Source: Microbispora sp. ZYX-F-249
GTDB lineage: Bacteria; Actinomycetota; Actinomycetes; Streptosporangiales; Streptosporangiaceae
Assembly: GCF_039649665.1 (NCBI RefSeq)
Contig: NZ_JBDJAW010000027.1
Span: 1-64,000, forward strand
DNA: 64,000 nucleotides
Reading direction: 5' to 3'
Shown here: piece after piece, positions 45,595 to 54,438 of the stretch
Layout of the letters: each line of letters begins with the position of its first letter
Numbering within the stretch: position 1 is the first letter of the stretch
Made by a program: the position numbers and the translations under genes
Notes under the pieces: generated by a model
The model's database searches: none
The model's input: only the letters and a program-made list of their open reading frames with translations
Told to the model about the DNA's origin: nothing

Positions 45595-46065
45595 TCAGGA
45601 TCTGCTGCCGGCGAGCACCCCGGGACGGCGGTCGTGCTCCATGCCGGGCAGCACGACGACGACCGGGCACCTGGCGCGCAGCAGGCAGGCGGAGACGACG
45701 GGGTTGAGCACGGGGTAGGGCTCGGAGTCGGCTTCGTGCGCCCCCAGCACCAGCAGGTCCGCGCCATCGGTCGCGCGCAGCAGGACCTGCGCCGGCGGCC
45801 CCTCGACGACCATCGGCTCGACGTGGCGGTCGCCGAGTTCGGCCACGGCCCGGGCGGCGACGTCGAGCGCTCTCCTGCGCTCGTCCTCCCGTGAGGTGCG
45901 GCTCGCGATCGGCGCGTAGTGGGCGTGCAGCCCGCCCGTCCACTCCCAGGCGTACACCGCCTCGACCCGCGCGCCGCGCAGCGACCCCTCGGCGGCGGCC
46001 CACCGCAATGCGGCCTGCGACGCCATCGACCCGTTGATGCCCACCACGATCTTCGGCTGGTTCAC
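45595..46065 (-). CDS. universal stress protein, single domain
   Basis: 156-aa UspA-fold protein opening with KIVVGINGSMASQAALRWA. The Gly-rich ATP signature is degenerate (LGAHEADSEPYPVLNPV), so it may not bind ATP in the standard way. GTG 46065 with GAGG upstream is the start. Co-directional with the tandem USP. Confidence 0.88.
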   Translation of the reverse strand: MNQPKIVVGINGSMASQAALRWAAAEGSLRGARVEAVYAWEWTGGLHAHYAPIASRTSREDERRRALDVAARAVAELGDRHVEPMVVEGPPAQVLLRATDGADLLVLGAHEADSEPYPVLNPVVSACLLRARCPVVVVLPGMEHDRRPGVLAGSRS

Positions 46066-46477
46066 GTTCCGCCTCGCTCTCCGCTCTAAGTCTCGCCGAC
46101 CAGGGTTAACAGGATGTTGCCGCGGCGAAACGGTCAGAAGACACCGCCCACGAGCATCCCTGTACCCAGGAAAACCGCCCGTACCTCCAACCCCAGCAGG
46201 GACGGGTCCATGTTTTTGGGGGGGCTGGGCCGCACCTGAGAACAGGGTATCCGCGAACCTCGACCGTGCCGGTACGCCGCTTTGCCGATCCGGGGACGGC
46301 CACAGGCCCGTTCGTTGCCACGCCACAAGGACACCGCACGACGGCCCGCGGCGGCAGTGCCGTCCGGCTCGCACCGCGCGGGACCTTCGGCCCGGCATTC
46401 CCGGTCCCCGGCTCAGGGATCACCCTGATGCGCCCCGGACCTCCCGGCCGTACGCTTGCGGCGGAACGGGAGGGACA
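46066..46477. other. 412-bp intergenic stretch, no convincing gene
   Basis: Divergent spacer between the USP gene (minus) and the HAAS-protein gene (plus). A minus-strand frame ending at 46134 could encode a 25-residue hydrophobic peptide (SLLGLEVRAVFLGTGMLVGG) but has no ribosome site. A run of seven G (around 46213-46219) is the only other oddity. Confidence 0.4.
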
Positions 46478-47209
46478 ATGGGGAACGCGGGGCCGATCGA
46501 CGAGTACGTCGCGTCGATGCGCCATGCGCTGCGGGGTCCGGGCGGGGCCAAGCGCGACCTGCTGGCCGAGGCGCGCGACAGCCTGCTGGACGCCGCCGAG
46601 GCGTACGAGGGCGAGGGCCTGCCCCGGGCCGAGGCCGAGCGGCTCGCGGTCGCCGACTTCGGCACCGTGCCCGAGGTCGCGCCGGGTTTCCAGGGGGAGC
46701 TGGCGGTGAGCCAGGGCCGCCGCACCGCCGCGCTGCTGTTCCTCAGCGTGCCGCTCTCCGCGTTCATGTGGGCGGTGATCTGGCGGATCTTCCCCCAGAC
46801 CGCCGAGATGGAGCAGATCAAGCCGGAGTGGTTCGGGCTGCTGGCCAGGACGGTCGACCTCCTCCAGCTCGCCGTGGGCGCGGTGGGCGGTGTCGCGCTG
46901 ATCGCGTTCGGCCGGGGGTTGCGCCGCATCCGCCGTCCCGCGCTGCTCACCCGGTGGCTGGGGCTGTTCGTCTGGGTCCAGACGCCGCTGGTCGGGGCGA
47001 TGGGCCTGACGCTGGCGGCGGCCGCGCAGGGCCCGGCGGGCTTCACCGGTTACCTTCCCGGGCTGGCCGTGGCCCTGGTCAGCGACGCGTTCTCCGTGTG
47101 GCAGCTGTACAGCGCGGCGCACTGCCTGCGCTGCACCAGGGCGCTTTCCGCGCTCCGCTCATCGAACCTCAGCGCAGCGGATCCAGGACGCTCCCTATCG
47201 CGGTCGTGA
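46478..47209 (+). CDS. HAAS/permease-prefix-domain membrane protein
   Basis: 243-aa protein: N-terminal helical permease-prefix (HAAS-type) domain (about residues 1-75, IDEYVASMRHALRG then DLLAEARDSLLDAAEAYEGEG), followed by four or five hydrophobic helices. Such proteins are regularly paired with PadR regulators. GGGAGGG precedes ATG 46478. Its 3' end overlaps the convergent PadR gene by 41 bases. Exact role unknown, probably membrane stress sensing or partnering a transporter. Confidence 0.8.
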   Translation: MGNAGPIDEYVASMRHALRGPGGAKRDLLAEARDSLLDAAEAYEGEGLPRAEAERLAVADFGTVPEVAPGFQGELAVSQGRRTAALLFLSVPLSAFMWAVIWRIFPQTAEMEQIKPEWFGLLARTVDLLQLAVGAVGGVALIAFGRGLRRIRRPALLTRWLGLFVWVQTPLVGAMGLTLAAAAQGPAGFTGYLPGLAVALVSDAFSVWQLYSAAHCLRCTRALSALRSSNLSAADPGRSLSRS

Positions 47210-47492
47210 ACGACCGCCAGGCCGACCGCTCCCCCGCCAGCGCCCGGCGCCCGGCGTCGGTGAGGCGGTAGGTCCGCCGTTTGCGCCCGCCGTCGGAGGC
47301 CCACTCGCCGGCGAGCAGCCCGGCCCGCTCCAGCCGGCGCAGCGCGGGGTAGACCGTGCCCGTCGGCACGTCCAGGGCGCCGCCGCTGCGTTCGCGCAGC
47401 GCCTCGATGATCGCGTAGCCGTGCAGCGGCTCCCGTTCCAGCACGGAGAGCAGCAGGGCGTCCATGTGGCCCCGGAGCGCGTCGGCGTTCAC
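47169..47492 (-). CDS. PadR-family transcriptional regulator
   Basis: 107-aa short PadR: winged helix (LLLSVLEREPLHGYAIIEALRE, VPTGTVYPALRRLERAGLL, GGRKRRTYRLTDAGRRAL) with a minimal dimerisation tail. It is divergent from cydA with 83 bases between the starts, which contain a 36-bp palindrome, and convergent with the HAAS gene. Probably autoregulated through that palindrome and perhaps a regulator of cydABCD (inference). Confidence 0.92.
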   Translation of the reverse strand: MNADALRGHMDALLLSVLEREPLHGYAIIEALRERSGGALDVPTGTVYPALRRLERAGLLAGEWASDGGRKRRTYRLTDAGRRALAGERSAWRSFTTAIGSVLDPLR

Positions 47493-47529
47493 GCCCGCAG
47501 CCTATCCCGGTTAGTCATGCGCCGAGTCT

Positions 47530-47565
47530 ATGCGTAGGCTGTCTATATGTAGACAGCCTACGCAT
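47530..47565. promoter_or_regulatory. 36-bp palindrome between padR and cydA
   Basis: Perfect 16-bp arms (ATGCGTAGGCTGTCTA and its complement) around a 4-base centre TATG. It ends ten bases before the cydA start and overlaps the only room for promoters. Good candidate for a PadR-dimer operator. Confidence 0.75.
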
Positions 47566-47575
47566 GGAGAGATCT

Positions 47576-48763
47576 ATGGACGTCGTCGACCTCGCCCGGC
47601 TGCAGTTCGCCGTGACCGGAAGCCTCCACTTCCTGTTCGTCGTGCTCACGCTCGGACTGGCCCCGCTGGTGGCGATCATGCACACCCGGTTCGCCATCGG
47701 CGGGAACCCCCTGCACGAGCGGATGACCCGCTTCTGGGGACAGATCTACGTGATCAACTACGCGCTCGGCATCGTCACCGGGCTCGTGATGGAGTTCCAG
47801 TTCGGGCTGAGCTGGAGCGGGCTTTCGCACTACGCGGGCGACGTGTTCGGCGCGCCGCTGGCCCTGGAGACGCTGCTCGCCTTCTTCCTGGAGTCCACGT
47901 TCCTCGGCCTGTGGATCTTCGGCTGGCACCGGCTGCCACGTGGACTGCACGTGGCGTGCATCTGGCTGGTGACGCTGACGGCGTACGCCTCGGCGCTGTT
48001 CATCATGGTCGCCAACTCCTTCCTGCAGAACCCGGCGGGCTCGGTGGAACAGGGCGGGCGGCTCGCGCTGCGCGACTTCGGCGCGCTGTTCACCAACCCC
48101 ACCCTCGTCTTCGCGCTCCCCCACGTGCTGAGCGCCGGGCTGTGGGCCGGCGGGTTCGTCGTGATGGGCGCCAGCGCCTACCACCTGTTCCGGCGCACCA
48201 CCGAGCGGGAGTTCTTCACCCGCTCCCTGCGCATGGGCGTGCTGACCGCCTTCGTCGGGTCGCTGTTCACCGTCGGGTTCGGGTACGCCCAGTTCGGGCC
48301 GGTCAGCGACGTCCAGCCGGACAAGTTCCACGGGGCGGTCCCCGGCGTCGCGCTCGGGTTGATGATCATGATCGGGCAGCTCGTCCAGTTCGCCGTGATG
48401 TTCGCGCTGGCCCCGCTGCTGATCCGCGACCTGCTGGCCCGCTGGCGCTGGCTGCACCCGCTCCTCATGGCCATGACCCCGCTGCCGTTCGTCGCGGCGA
48501 TCGCCGGCTGGCTCGTCCGCGAGGTGGGCCGTCAGCCCTGGCTGGTGTACGGCAAGCTCTCGGTGGCCGACGCCCTCACTCCCGGGCTGACCCGGGCGGA
48601 CCTCACCGCCTCCTTCGCGGGGTTCGCCGGGGTGCTCGGGCTGCTCGCCCTCGTCGACTACGTCCTGATCGCCCGTGCCGTACGGCGCGGCCCGGGGCGG
48701 GTCGCGCTCGGTGCCGCCGATCTGCCCGTCGCCCCGCCGACCGTCCCCGCCCACTCGCTGTAG
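47576..48763 (+). CDS. cydA: cytochrome bd oxidase subunit I
   Basis: 395-aa quinol oxidase subunit with 8-9 helices. Heme ligand His18 (TGSLHFLF), the Glu pair in LETLLAFFLESTFLG, the second His in ALPHVLSAG, and the GRQPW motif are present. The length is well below the 450-520 of most CydA, so the Q-loop and C-terminus are short. ATG 47576 with GGAGA upstream is preferred to ATG 47564, which lies in the palindrome. First gene of cydABDC. Confidence 0.93.
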   Translation: MDVVDLARLQFAVTGSLHFLFVVLTLGLAPLVAIMHTRFAIGGNPLHERMTRFWGQIYVINYALGIVTGLVMEFQFGLSWSGLSHYAGDVFGAPLALETLLAFFLESTFLGLWIFGWHRLPRGLHVACIWLVTLTAYASALFIMVANSFLQNPAGSVEQGGRLALRDFGALFTNPTLVFALPHVLSAGLWAGGFVVMGASAYHLFRRTTEREFFTRSLRMGVLTAFVGSLFTVGFGYAQFGPVSDVQPDKFHGAVPGVALGLMIMIGQLVQFAVMFALAPLLIRDLLARWRWLHPLLMAMTPLPFVAAIAGWLVREVGRQPWLVYGKLSVADALTPGLTRADLTASFAGFAGVLGLLALVDYVLIARAVRRGPGRVALGAADLPVAPPTVPAHSL

Positions 48764-48775
48764 AGGCAGGCCACC

Positions 48776-49522
48776 ATGGACATTCTCTGGTTCCTGACGT
48801 TCGCCGTCCTGCTGGCCGGTTACTTCGCCCTGGAGGGCTTCGACATCGGCGTGGGCGTCCTGTTGTTCGCGCTGGGCCGCTCCCCCGCCGCCCGGGACCG
48901 CCTCGTCGGCGCGATGGCGCCGTTCGTGCTCGCCAACGAGGTGTGGCTCGTGGCGCTCGCCGGCGTGCTGTTCGGCGCGTTCCCGGTGCTGGAGGGCCTG
49001 GCGCTGAGCCGCCTGTATCCCCTCGTCGTCGCCCTGCTGCTCGCGTGGATCGTGCGCGACGCGGGGCTGTGGTTCCGCCGCAGGGCCGGCGGCGCGGCCT
49101 GGCGGCTGGTGTGGGACGGCGCGCTGTGCGCGGGCTCGGCGGGGCTGGCCCTCGCGTGGGGCGCGATCCTGGTGGCCGTCGTGCGCGACCTGCCCCCCTC
49201 GCCCCTCGACGTGCCGGCCGTCGCGGGGGGCGTCGCCCTTCTCGCGCTGCTCGCCTGGCACGGGCGCACCTTCGCGGCCTGGCGCCTGGCGGACGGCCCG
49301 CGCGCGGGCGGGCGGGCGCTGCTGCTGTCGGCCTGCGCCGCCGCTGCGCCCGCGGTGCTGGTCATGGCGGCCACGGCCGCGCACATGCTCGGCAACGCCG
49401 CCCCGGATCAGACACTGAGCGTGCTCAGTGTCATGGTGGTCCCGTTCGCCCCGATCCTCGTGGGCGCGCAAGTATGGGTGTGGCGCACCTTCTCCAGAGG
49501 CGCGCTGCCGACGTTCTTCTGA
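48776..49522 (+). CDS. cydB: cytochrome bd oxidase subunit II, short form
   Basis: 248-aa membrane protein (about 7 helices) opening with LWFLTFAVLLAGYFALEGFDIGVG and MAPFVLANEVWLV, both conserved in CydB. About 80-130 residues shorter than typical CydB. AGGCAGG precedes ATG 48776, 12 bases after cydA. Confidence 0.9.
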   Translation: MDILWFLTFAVLLAGYFALEGFDIGVGVLLFALGRSPAARDRLVGAMAPFVLANEVWLVALAGVLFGAFPVLEGLALSRLYPLVVALLLAWIVRDAGLWFRRRAGGAAWRLVWDGALCAGSAGLALAWGAILVAVVRDLPPSPLDVPAVAGGVALLALLAWHGRTFAAWRLADGPRAGGRALLLSACAAAAPAVLVMAATAAHMLGNAAPDQTLSVLSVMVVPFAPILVGAQVWVWRTFSRGALPTFF

Positions 49523-49532
49523 TTGGGGACCG

Positions 49533-51215
49533 TTGCACAAGGATCTCCTCCGGCTGGCCCGCGCCGAGCGGAGCGTACGCCTCCATCTCGCCTGCTGCCT
49601 GGCGGCGGCGGTGGCGGCCGGGCTGCTCGTGCTCGTGCAGGCGGAACTGCTGGCCGGGGTGCTGTCCGGCCGCTTCCCGGTCGCCGCGCTGTTCCCCCTG
49701 GCGCTCGTCGTGGCCTCCCGCGGGCTGCTCGGCTGGGCGCAGGGCGTGCTCGCGGGCCGCGCGGCCACCGCGCTGAAGTCGGCCCTGCGGCGGCTGCTCC
49801 TCGGGCGGGTGGAGGGCCTCGGACCGGCCTACCGCTCGGGTGAGCTGGTGACGCTCGCGGGCCGGGGGCTCGACGCGCTCGACCCGTACCTGACCGGTTA
49901 TCTCCCGTCGGTCGCCGTGGCCGGGGTCGTGCCGCTCGCGGTCGTCGTCCGGCTCTTCGTGGCCGACCTGGCCACCGCCGTGATCGTGGTGCTCACGCTG
50001 CCGCTGATCCCGATCTTCGGGGCGCTGGTCGGGTGGACCACCAAGGCGGTGACCGAACGGCAGTGGCGGGCCCTGTCCCGCCTCGGCGGCCACTTCCTCG
50101 ACGTGGTCCGCGGCCTGCCGACGCTGCGGGCCTTCGGCCGGGCCCGCTACCAGGCATCGGTCATCCGCGAGGTGGCCGAGGCCCACCGCGCCGCGACCAT
50201 GCGCACGCTGCGGGTGGCGTTCCTGTCGTCGCTTGTGCTCGAACTCGTGGCGTCGCTGTCGCTGGCGCTGGTGGCGGTGCCGGTGGGGCTGCGGCTGCTG
50301 TCGGGCTCGCTCGACCTGGGCACGGCGCTGCTCGTGCTGCTGCTGGCCCCGGAGGCGTACCTGCCGCTGCGTGCCATGGGCACGCGCTTCCACGCCGCCA
50401 TGGAGGGCGTCGCCGCCGCCGACGAGGCGTTCGCGGTCATCGCACCCCCGCAGGACTCACAGGAGCCGGAGGAGTCGCGGGAGTCCCGCCGGCCGGCCCG
50501 GCCCGCTCCGGCCGCGACGAGCGGGCCGCCGCGGATCCGGCTGGAGGACGTCACCGTGCGCTACCCGGGCCGGGAGGAGGCCGCGCTCGACCGGGTGTCG
50601 CTCGTCATCGAACCGGGCGAGCGGGTGGCGATCGTGGGCCCGAGCGGCGCGGGGAAGAGCACGCTGCTGCACCTGCTGCTCGGGTTCGTGGCCCCGTCCG
50701 AGGGGCGGGTGCTGGCGGACGGGACGGATCTGGCCGGCCTCGACCTCGACGAGTGGCGGCGGCGGCTGGCCTTCGTGCCGCAGCGCCCGCACCTGTTCGC
50801 GACCTCGGTGGCCGACAACATCGCGCTCGGCTCGGCGGCCACGCCGGAGGAGATCGGGGCCGCCGCCGAGGCGGCGCAGGTGGCGGAGTTCGCCGGCGCC
50901 CTGCCGCGGGGGTACGACACCCCGCTGGGCGAGCGCGGGGCGAACCTGTCGGCGGGCCAGCGGCAGCGGGTCGCCCTGGCCAGGGCGTTCTGCCGCCCCG
51001 CCGCCCAGGTGCTGCTGCTGGACGAGCCCACCGCGCGGCTCGACGGCAGGAGCGAGGCCGCGATCGTGGCGGCCACGCGCAGGCTGGCGGAGGGCCGAAC
51101 GGCGATCATCGTCGCGCACCGGCCCGCCATGATCGACCTGGCCGACCGGGTCGTCCGCCTCGACGGCGGCGCCCTCGTCCCCGCGGTTCCGGCGCGGGGA
51201 GGTGAGGCCCGGTGA
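49533..51215 (+). CDS. cydD: CydD-like heterodimeric ABC transporter subunit
   Basis: 560-aa ABC exporter half: six membrane helices (about residues 15-310) then an ATPase domain with Walker A GPSGAGKST, signature NLSAGQRQR, Walker B VLLLDEPTA and His-loop VAHRP. With CydC it exports cysteine/glutathione needed for bd-oxidase assembly. The start is TTG 49533 with GGGGA close upstream, ten bases after cydB. Confidence 0.9.
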   Translation: MHKDLLRLARAERSVRLHLACCLAAAVAAGLLVLVQAELLAGVLSGRFPVAALFPLALVVASRGLLGWAQGVLAGRAATALKSALRRLLLGRVEGLGPAYRSGELVTLAGRGLDALDPYLTGYLPSVAVAGVVPLAVVVRLFVADLATAVIVVLTLPLIPIFGALVGWTTKAVTERQWRALSRLGGHFLDVVRGLPTLRAFGRARYQASVIREVAEAHRAATMRTLRVAFLSSLVLELVASLSLALVAVPVGLRLLSGSLDLGTALLVLLLAPEAYLPLRAMGTRFHAAMEGVAAADEAFAVIAPPQDSQEPEESRESRRPARPAPAATSGPPRIRLEDVTVRYPGREEAALDRVSLVIEPGERVAIVGPSGAGKSTLLHLLLGFVAPSEGRVLADGTDLAGLDLDEWRRRLAFVPQRPHLFATSVADNIALGSAATPEEIGAAAEAAQVAEFAGALPRGYDTPLGERGANLSAGQRQRVALARAFCRPAAQVLLLDEPTARLDGRSEAAIVAATRRLAEGRTAIIVAHRPAMIDLADRVVRLDGGALVPAVPARGGEAR

Positions 51216-52945
51216 GCCGCACGGGCACGGGCACGAGCACGGGGACGGCGTCGCCGCTGTCCGTGATCGCCGGGATGGGCCGCCGGCTCGTGCTCGCCGC
51301 GCTCGCCGGATCGGCGGCCGACCTCGCGGGGGTCGCGCTCATCGCGTCGGCCGCCTGGCTGATCACGCGCGCCGCCGAGCAGCCGCCGCTGGCGGCGCTG
51401 TCGGTCGCGATCGTGGCCGTGCGGGCGTTCGCCACCACCCGCGGCGTGTTCCGGTACGGCGAGCGCCTGGCCGGGCACGACGTCGCGCTGCGCGCCCAGG
51501 CGGGCACCCGCGAGCGCCTCTACCGGGCGCTGATCCCGGCGGGGCCGCTGCCGCAGCGCGGGGCCGACCTGCTCAGCCGGATGGTGGACGACACCGACGC
51601 CGTGCAGGACCTGCTCGTCCGCTGCCTGCTGCCGGCCGCCGCCGCCCTGGTCACCGGCGTCGCCGCCGTCGTCATCGCGGGCTTCCTGCTGCCCGCCGCC
51701 GCGTTCGTGCTCGCCGCCGGCCTGCTCGCCGCCGGGGTGCTGCTGCCCGCCGGCACGGCCGCGGCCGCCCGGCGCTGGTCGGCGCGGATCGCCCCGGCCC
51801 GCGCCGACCTGGCCGCCCGGGTGGCCGACCTGGTGCACGGCGCGGCCGACCTCGCGGCGTACGGCGCGCGGGACCGGGCGCTGTCGGCGGCGATGGACGC
51901 CGACGGGCGGCTGTCCCGGCTGGAGCGGGGACAGGCGCGGATCAACGCCGCCGCGCTCGGCGTCGGCATGCTGACGCAGGGGCTGACCGTCGTCGCCGTG
52001 GTCCTTGTCGCCCAGGCCGCCGATCTCGGCCGGGTCGCGACGGCCGTGGCCGCCCTGACCTCGCTGGTCGCCTTCGAGCCCGTGCTGCCCCTGGCGGCGG
52101 CGGGCGAGCGGTTCGCGGGGGTGGTCGCGGCGCTGCGCAGGCTCAGGGAGACCGCCGCCACTGCCCCGGCCGTGCGGGAGCCGGCGGACCCGGCGCCCGC
52201 GCCCGAGCCGCCGCTGACGGTCGAGGTCGAGGACCTCGTGGTGCGTCACGGCGACCGCGAGCCCGCGCTGCACGGCGTGAGCCTGACGCTGACCCCGGGC
52301 AGGCGGGTCGCGATTGTCGGCCCGAGCGGCGCGGGGAAGAGCACGCTGCTGTCGGCGCTGATGCGGACCGTGGAGTTCGAGTCGGGCGCGATCCGGCTGA
52401 ACGGCGCCGACGTGCGGCGCCTGTCCTCCGACGACGTACGGGCGCTCATGACGGGCCTCACCCAGGACCCGTACGTCTTCCAGGCCACGGTCGGGGACAA
52501 CCTGCGCCTGGCCGGGCCGGAGGCGTCCGCCGAGGACGTCGAGGCGGCCGTACGGCGGGCGCGGCTGGACGCGTGGACCGAGCGCACCGGCTGGGACACG
52601 GTGCTCGGCGAGGACGGCCGGACGGTCTCCGGCGGTCAGCTCCAGCGGCTCGCGCTGGCCCGGGCCCTGCTGTACGACCCGCCCGTCCTGCTGCTGGACG
52701 AGCCGGCCGAGGCCCTCGACGAGGAGACGGCCGACCTGCTGATGGCCGACCTGCTGGACGCCACCCGGGGGCGCACGACGCTGCTGGTCACCCACCGGCT
52801 GCACGGCCTGGAGCAGGTCGACGAGATCGTCGTGCTGGAGGGGGGCAGGGTCACCCAGCGGGGTACCCATGCCGGCCTCGTCGCCGTGCCCGGTTACTAC
52901 CGGGACCTGTGGGAGTCGGAGGAGCTCACCCGCCACCGCGTCTGA
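51212..52945 (+). CDS. cydC: CydC-like heterodimeric ABC transporter subunit
   Basis: 577-aa partner half-transporter: six helices then ATPase with GPSGAGKST, signature VSGGQLQRLALARA, Walker B VLLLDEPAEALDEE and His in VTHRL. GTG 51212 overlaps cydD by 4 bases. Confidence 0.92.
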   Translation: MSRTGTGTSTGTASPLSVIAGMGRRLVLAALAGSAADLAGVALIASAAWLITRAAEQPPLAALSVAIVAVRAFATTRGVFRYGERLAGHDVALRAQAGTRERLYRALIPAGPLPQRGADLLSRMVDDTDAVQDLLVRCLLPAAAALVTGVAAVVIAGFLLPAAAFVLAAGLLAAGVLLPAGTAAAARRWSARIAPARADLAARVADLVHGAADLAAYGARDRALSAAMDADGRLSRLERGQARINAAALGVGMLTQGLTVVAVVLVAQAADLGRVATAVAALTSLVAFEPVLPLAAAGERFAGVVAALRRLRETAATAPAVREPADPAPAPEPPLTVEVEDLVVRHGDREPALHGVSLTLTPGRRVAIVGPSGAGKSTLLSALMRTVEFESGAIRLNGADVRRLSSDDVRALMTGLTQDPYVFQATVGDNLRLAGPEASAEDVEAAVRRARLDAWTERTGWDTVLGEDGRTVSGGQLQRLALARALLYDPPVLLLDEPAEALDEETADLLMADLLDATRGRTTLLVTHRLHGLEQVDEIVVLEGGRVTQRGTHAGLVAVPGYYRDLWESEELTRHRV

Positions 52946-52952
52946 ACACGAA

Positions 52953-52989
52953 TCGCCGGCGGGCCGTCCCCCCGGGGGCCCGCCGGCGA
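52953..52989. terminator. bidirectional terminator after cydC
   Basis: Perfect 13-bp stem (52953-52965/52977-52989) between cydC and the convergent protease gene. Confidence 0.75.
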
Positions 52990-53002
52990 CGATCGTGAGG
53001 CG

Positions 53003-54304
53003 TCAGCTCGTGGCCGACTGCTCCGCGAGCGCGGTGGTGATGGTGCTCTCCTTGCCGTCGCGGGTGAAGGTGACGGTCACCTTGTCGCCCGGGCGGGCGC
53101 TGCGGATGGTGCCGACCAGCGTCTCCGCGCTGTCCACCAGCTTGTCGTTGATCTTGGTGATCAGGTCGCCCTCCTTGAGGCCGGCCTTCTCCGCCGGGCT
53201 GCCGGCCGTGATCGACCTGACCACCGCGCCGGACGCGCCGCCGACCGCGTCGGCCACGCTCACGCCGAAGAACGCGTGGGTCGCCTTGCCCGTCTTGATG
53301 AGCTGGTCGGCGACCTGCTTCGCGGTGTTGATGGGGATCGCGAAGCCGACGCCGATGTTGCCGGAGCCGGAGCCGGCGGTGGCGATCGCGGTGTTGATGC
53401 CGACGACCTGCCCGGAGGCGTTGACCAGCGCGCCGCCGGAGTTGCCGGGGTTGATCGCGGCGTCGGTCTGGATCACGCCCCCGATCGTGACGGCCTGGCT
53501 CTGCTGCGGCTGCTGCTGCTCCATCCCCCAGGGGAACTGGGGCTGCTGCTCTTCTGGACCCTCGGTCAGCGTGCGGTCGAGCGCGCTCACGATGCCGGAG
53601 GTGACCGATCCCGCCAGGCCGAGCGGGCTGCCGATGGCGAGGACCGCGTCGCCGACCTGGAGCTTGTCGCTGTCACCGAGCGAGGCGGGGGTCAGGCCGG
53701 ACACGCCCTGCGCCTGGATGACCGCGAGGTCCGTGGTGGGGTCGGTGCCCTTGACGACGGCGCTGGCGGTCCTGCCGTCGCTGAACTTCACGGTGACCGT
53801 GCCGCCGCCCGCGCCGCCCATGCTCACCACGTGGTTGTTCGTCAGGATCAGACCGTCGGCCGACAGGATGACACCGGATCCCTCGCCGCCGGCCGTGGCG
53901 GACTTCACCTCGATCGACACCACCGACGGCATGATCGCCTTGGCCACCGCGGCGATGGTGGTGCCCGAGGAGTTGGACACCCCCCTGACCACCGGACTCG
54001 CGATCACCGTCTGCCCGCCGTTCACGCTGTTGGCCACGAGGGCCCCGGTGACCCCGCCGCCCAGCGCCACGGCCACGAGGGCGAGGCCCGCGCCCGCCTT
54101 CTGTCGCGCGGTCAACGTGCCCTTCCGCGCCGGAGGCGGCGGAAACTGCGCCGTGTCATACGGACTGTTCCCATAGGCGCCGTACGACTGGTAGGCACCC
54201 GTGTACTGCCCGTGCCGCGGCGGGGTGCTGCCGAACTGGCTCCAGCCGTGACCGGGGAGTACCTCGGTGTTCTCGTTGCCGGGAACGTGCTCAGGTGAGC
54301 TCAT
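53003..54304 (-). CDS. HtrA/DegP-like trypsin protease with PDZ domain
   Basis: 433-aa membrane-anchored serine protease: a cytoplasmic Pro/Tyr/Gln-rich N-terminus (about residues 1-65), one TM helix (ALVAVALGGGVTGALVA), a trypsin domain with His in TNNHVV, Asp in TTDLAV and Ser in NPGNSGGAL, and a C-terminal PDZ domain (GSPAEKAGLKEGDLITKIND). A Gln/Pro-rich loop (EEQQPQFPWGMEQQQPQQ) interrupts the protease domain. ATG 54304 has GGGGG six bases upstream. Extracytoplasmic protein quality control. Confidence 0.94.
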   Translation of the reverse strand: MSSPEHVPGNENTEVLPGHGWSQFGSTPPRHGQYTGAYQSYGAYGNSPYDTAQFPPPPARKGTLTARQKAGAGLALVAVALGGGVTGALVANSVNGGQTVIASPVVRGVSNSSGTTIAAVAKAIMPSVVSIEVKSATAGGEGSGVILSADGLILTNNHVVSMGGAGGGTVTVKFSDGRTASAVVKGTDPTTDLAVIQAQGVSGLTPASLGDSDKLQVGDAVLAIGSPLGLAGSVTSGIVSALDRTLTEGPEEQQPQFPWGMEQQQPQQSQAVTIGGVIQTDAAINPGNSGGALVNASGQVVGINTAIATAGSGSGNIGVGFAIPINTAKQVADQLIKTGKATHAFFGVSVADAVGGASGAVVRSITAGSPAEKAGLKEGDLITKINDKLVDSAETLVGTIRSARPGDKVTVTFTRDGKESTITTALAEQSATS

Positions 54305-54438
54305 CGCCATCCCCCTCAATGGATTCGCCGGTGATCCCGGCTCTCCGCCGGTACAGGTAATACGATGGCGCATCGGCGATAAGGTCACGCTAAGCGATCA
54401 GCGGCGGGGTCCCCCGAGCGCCCTACGCGTACTTTATG

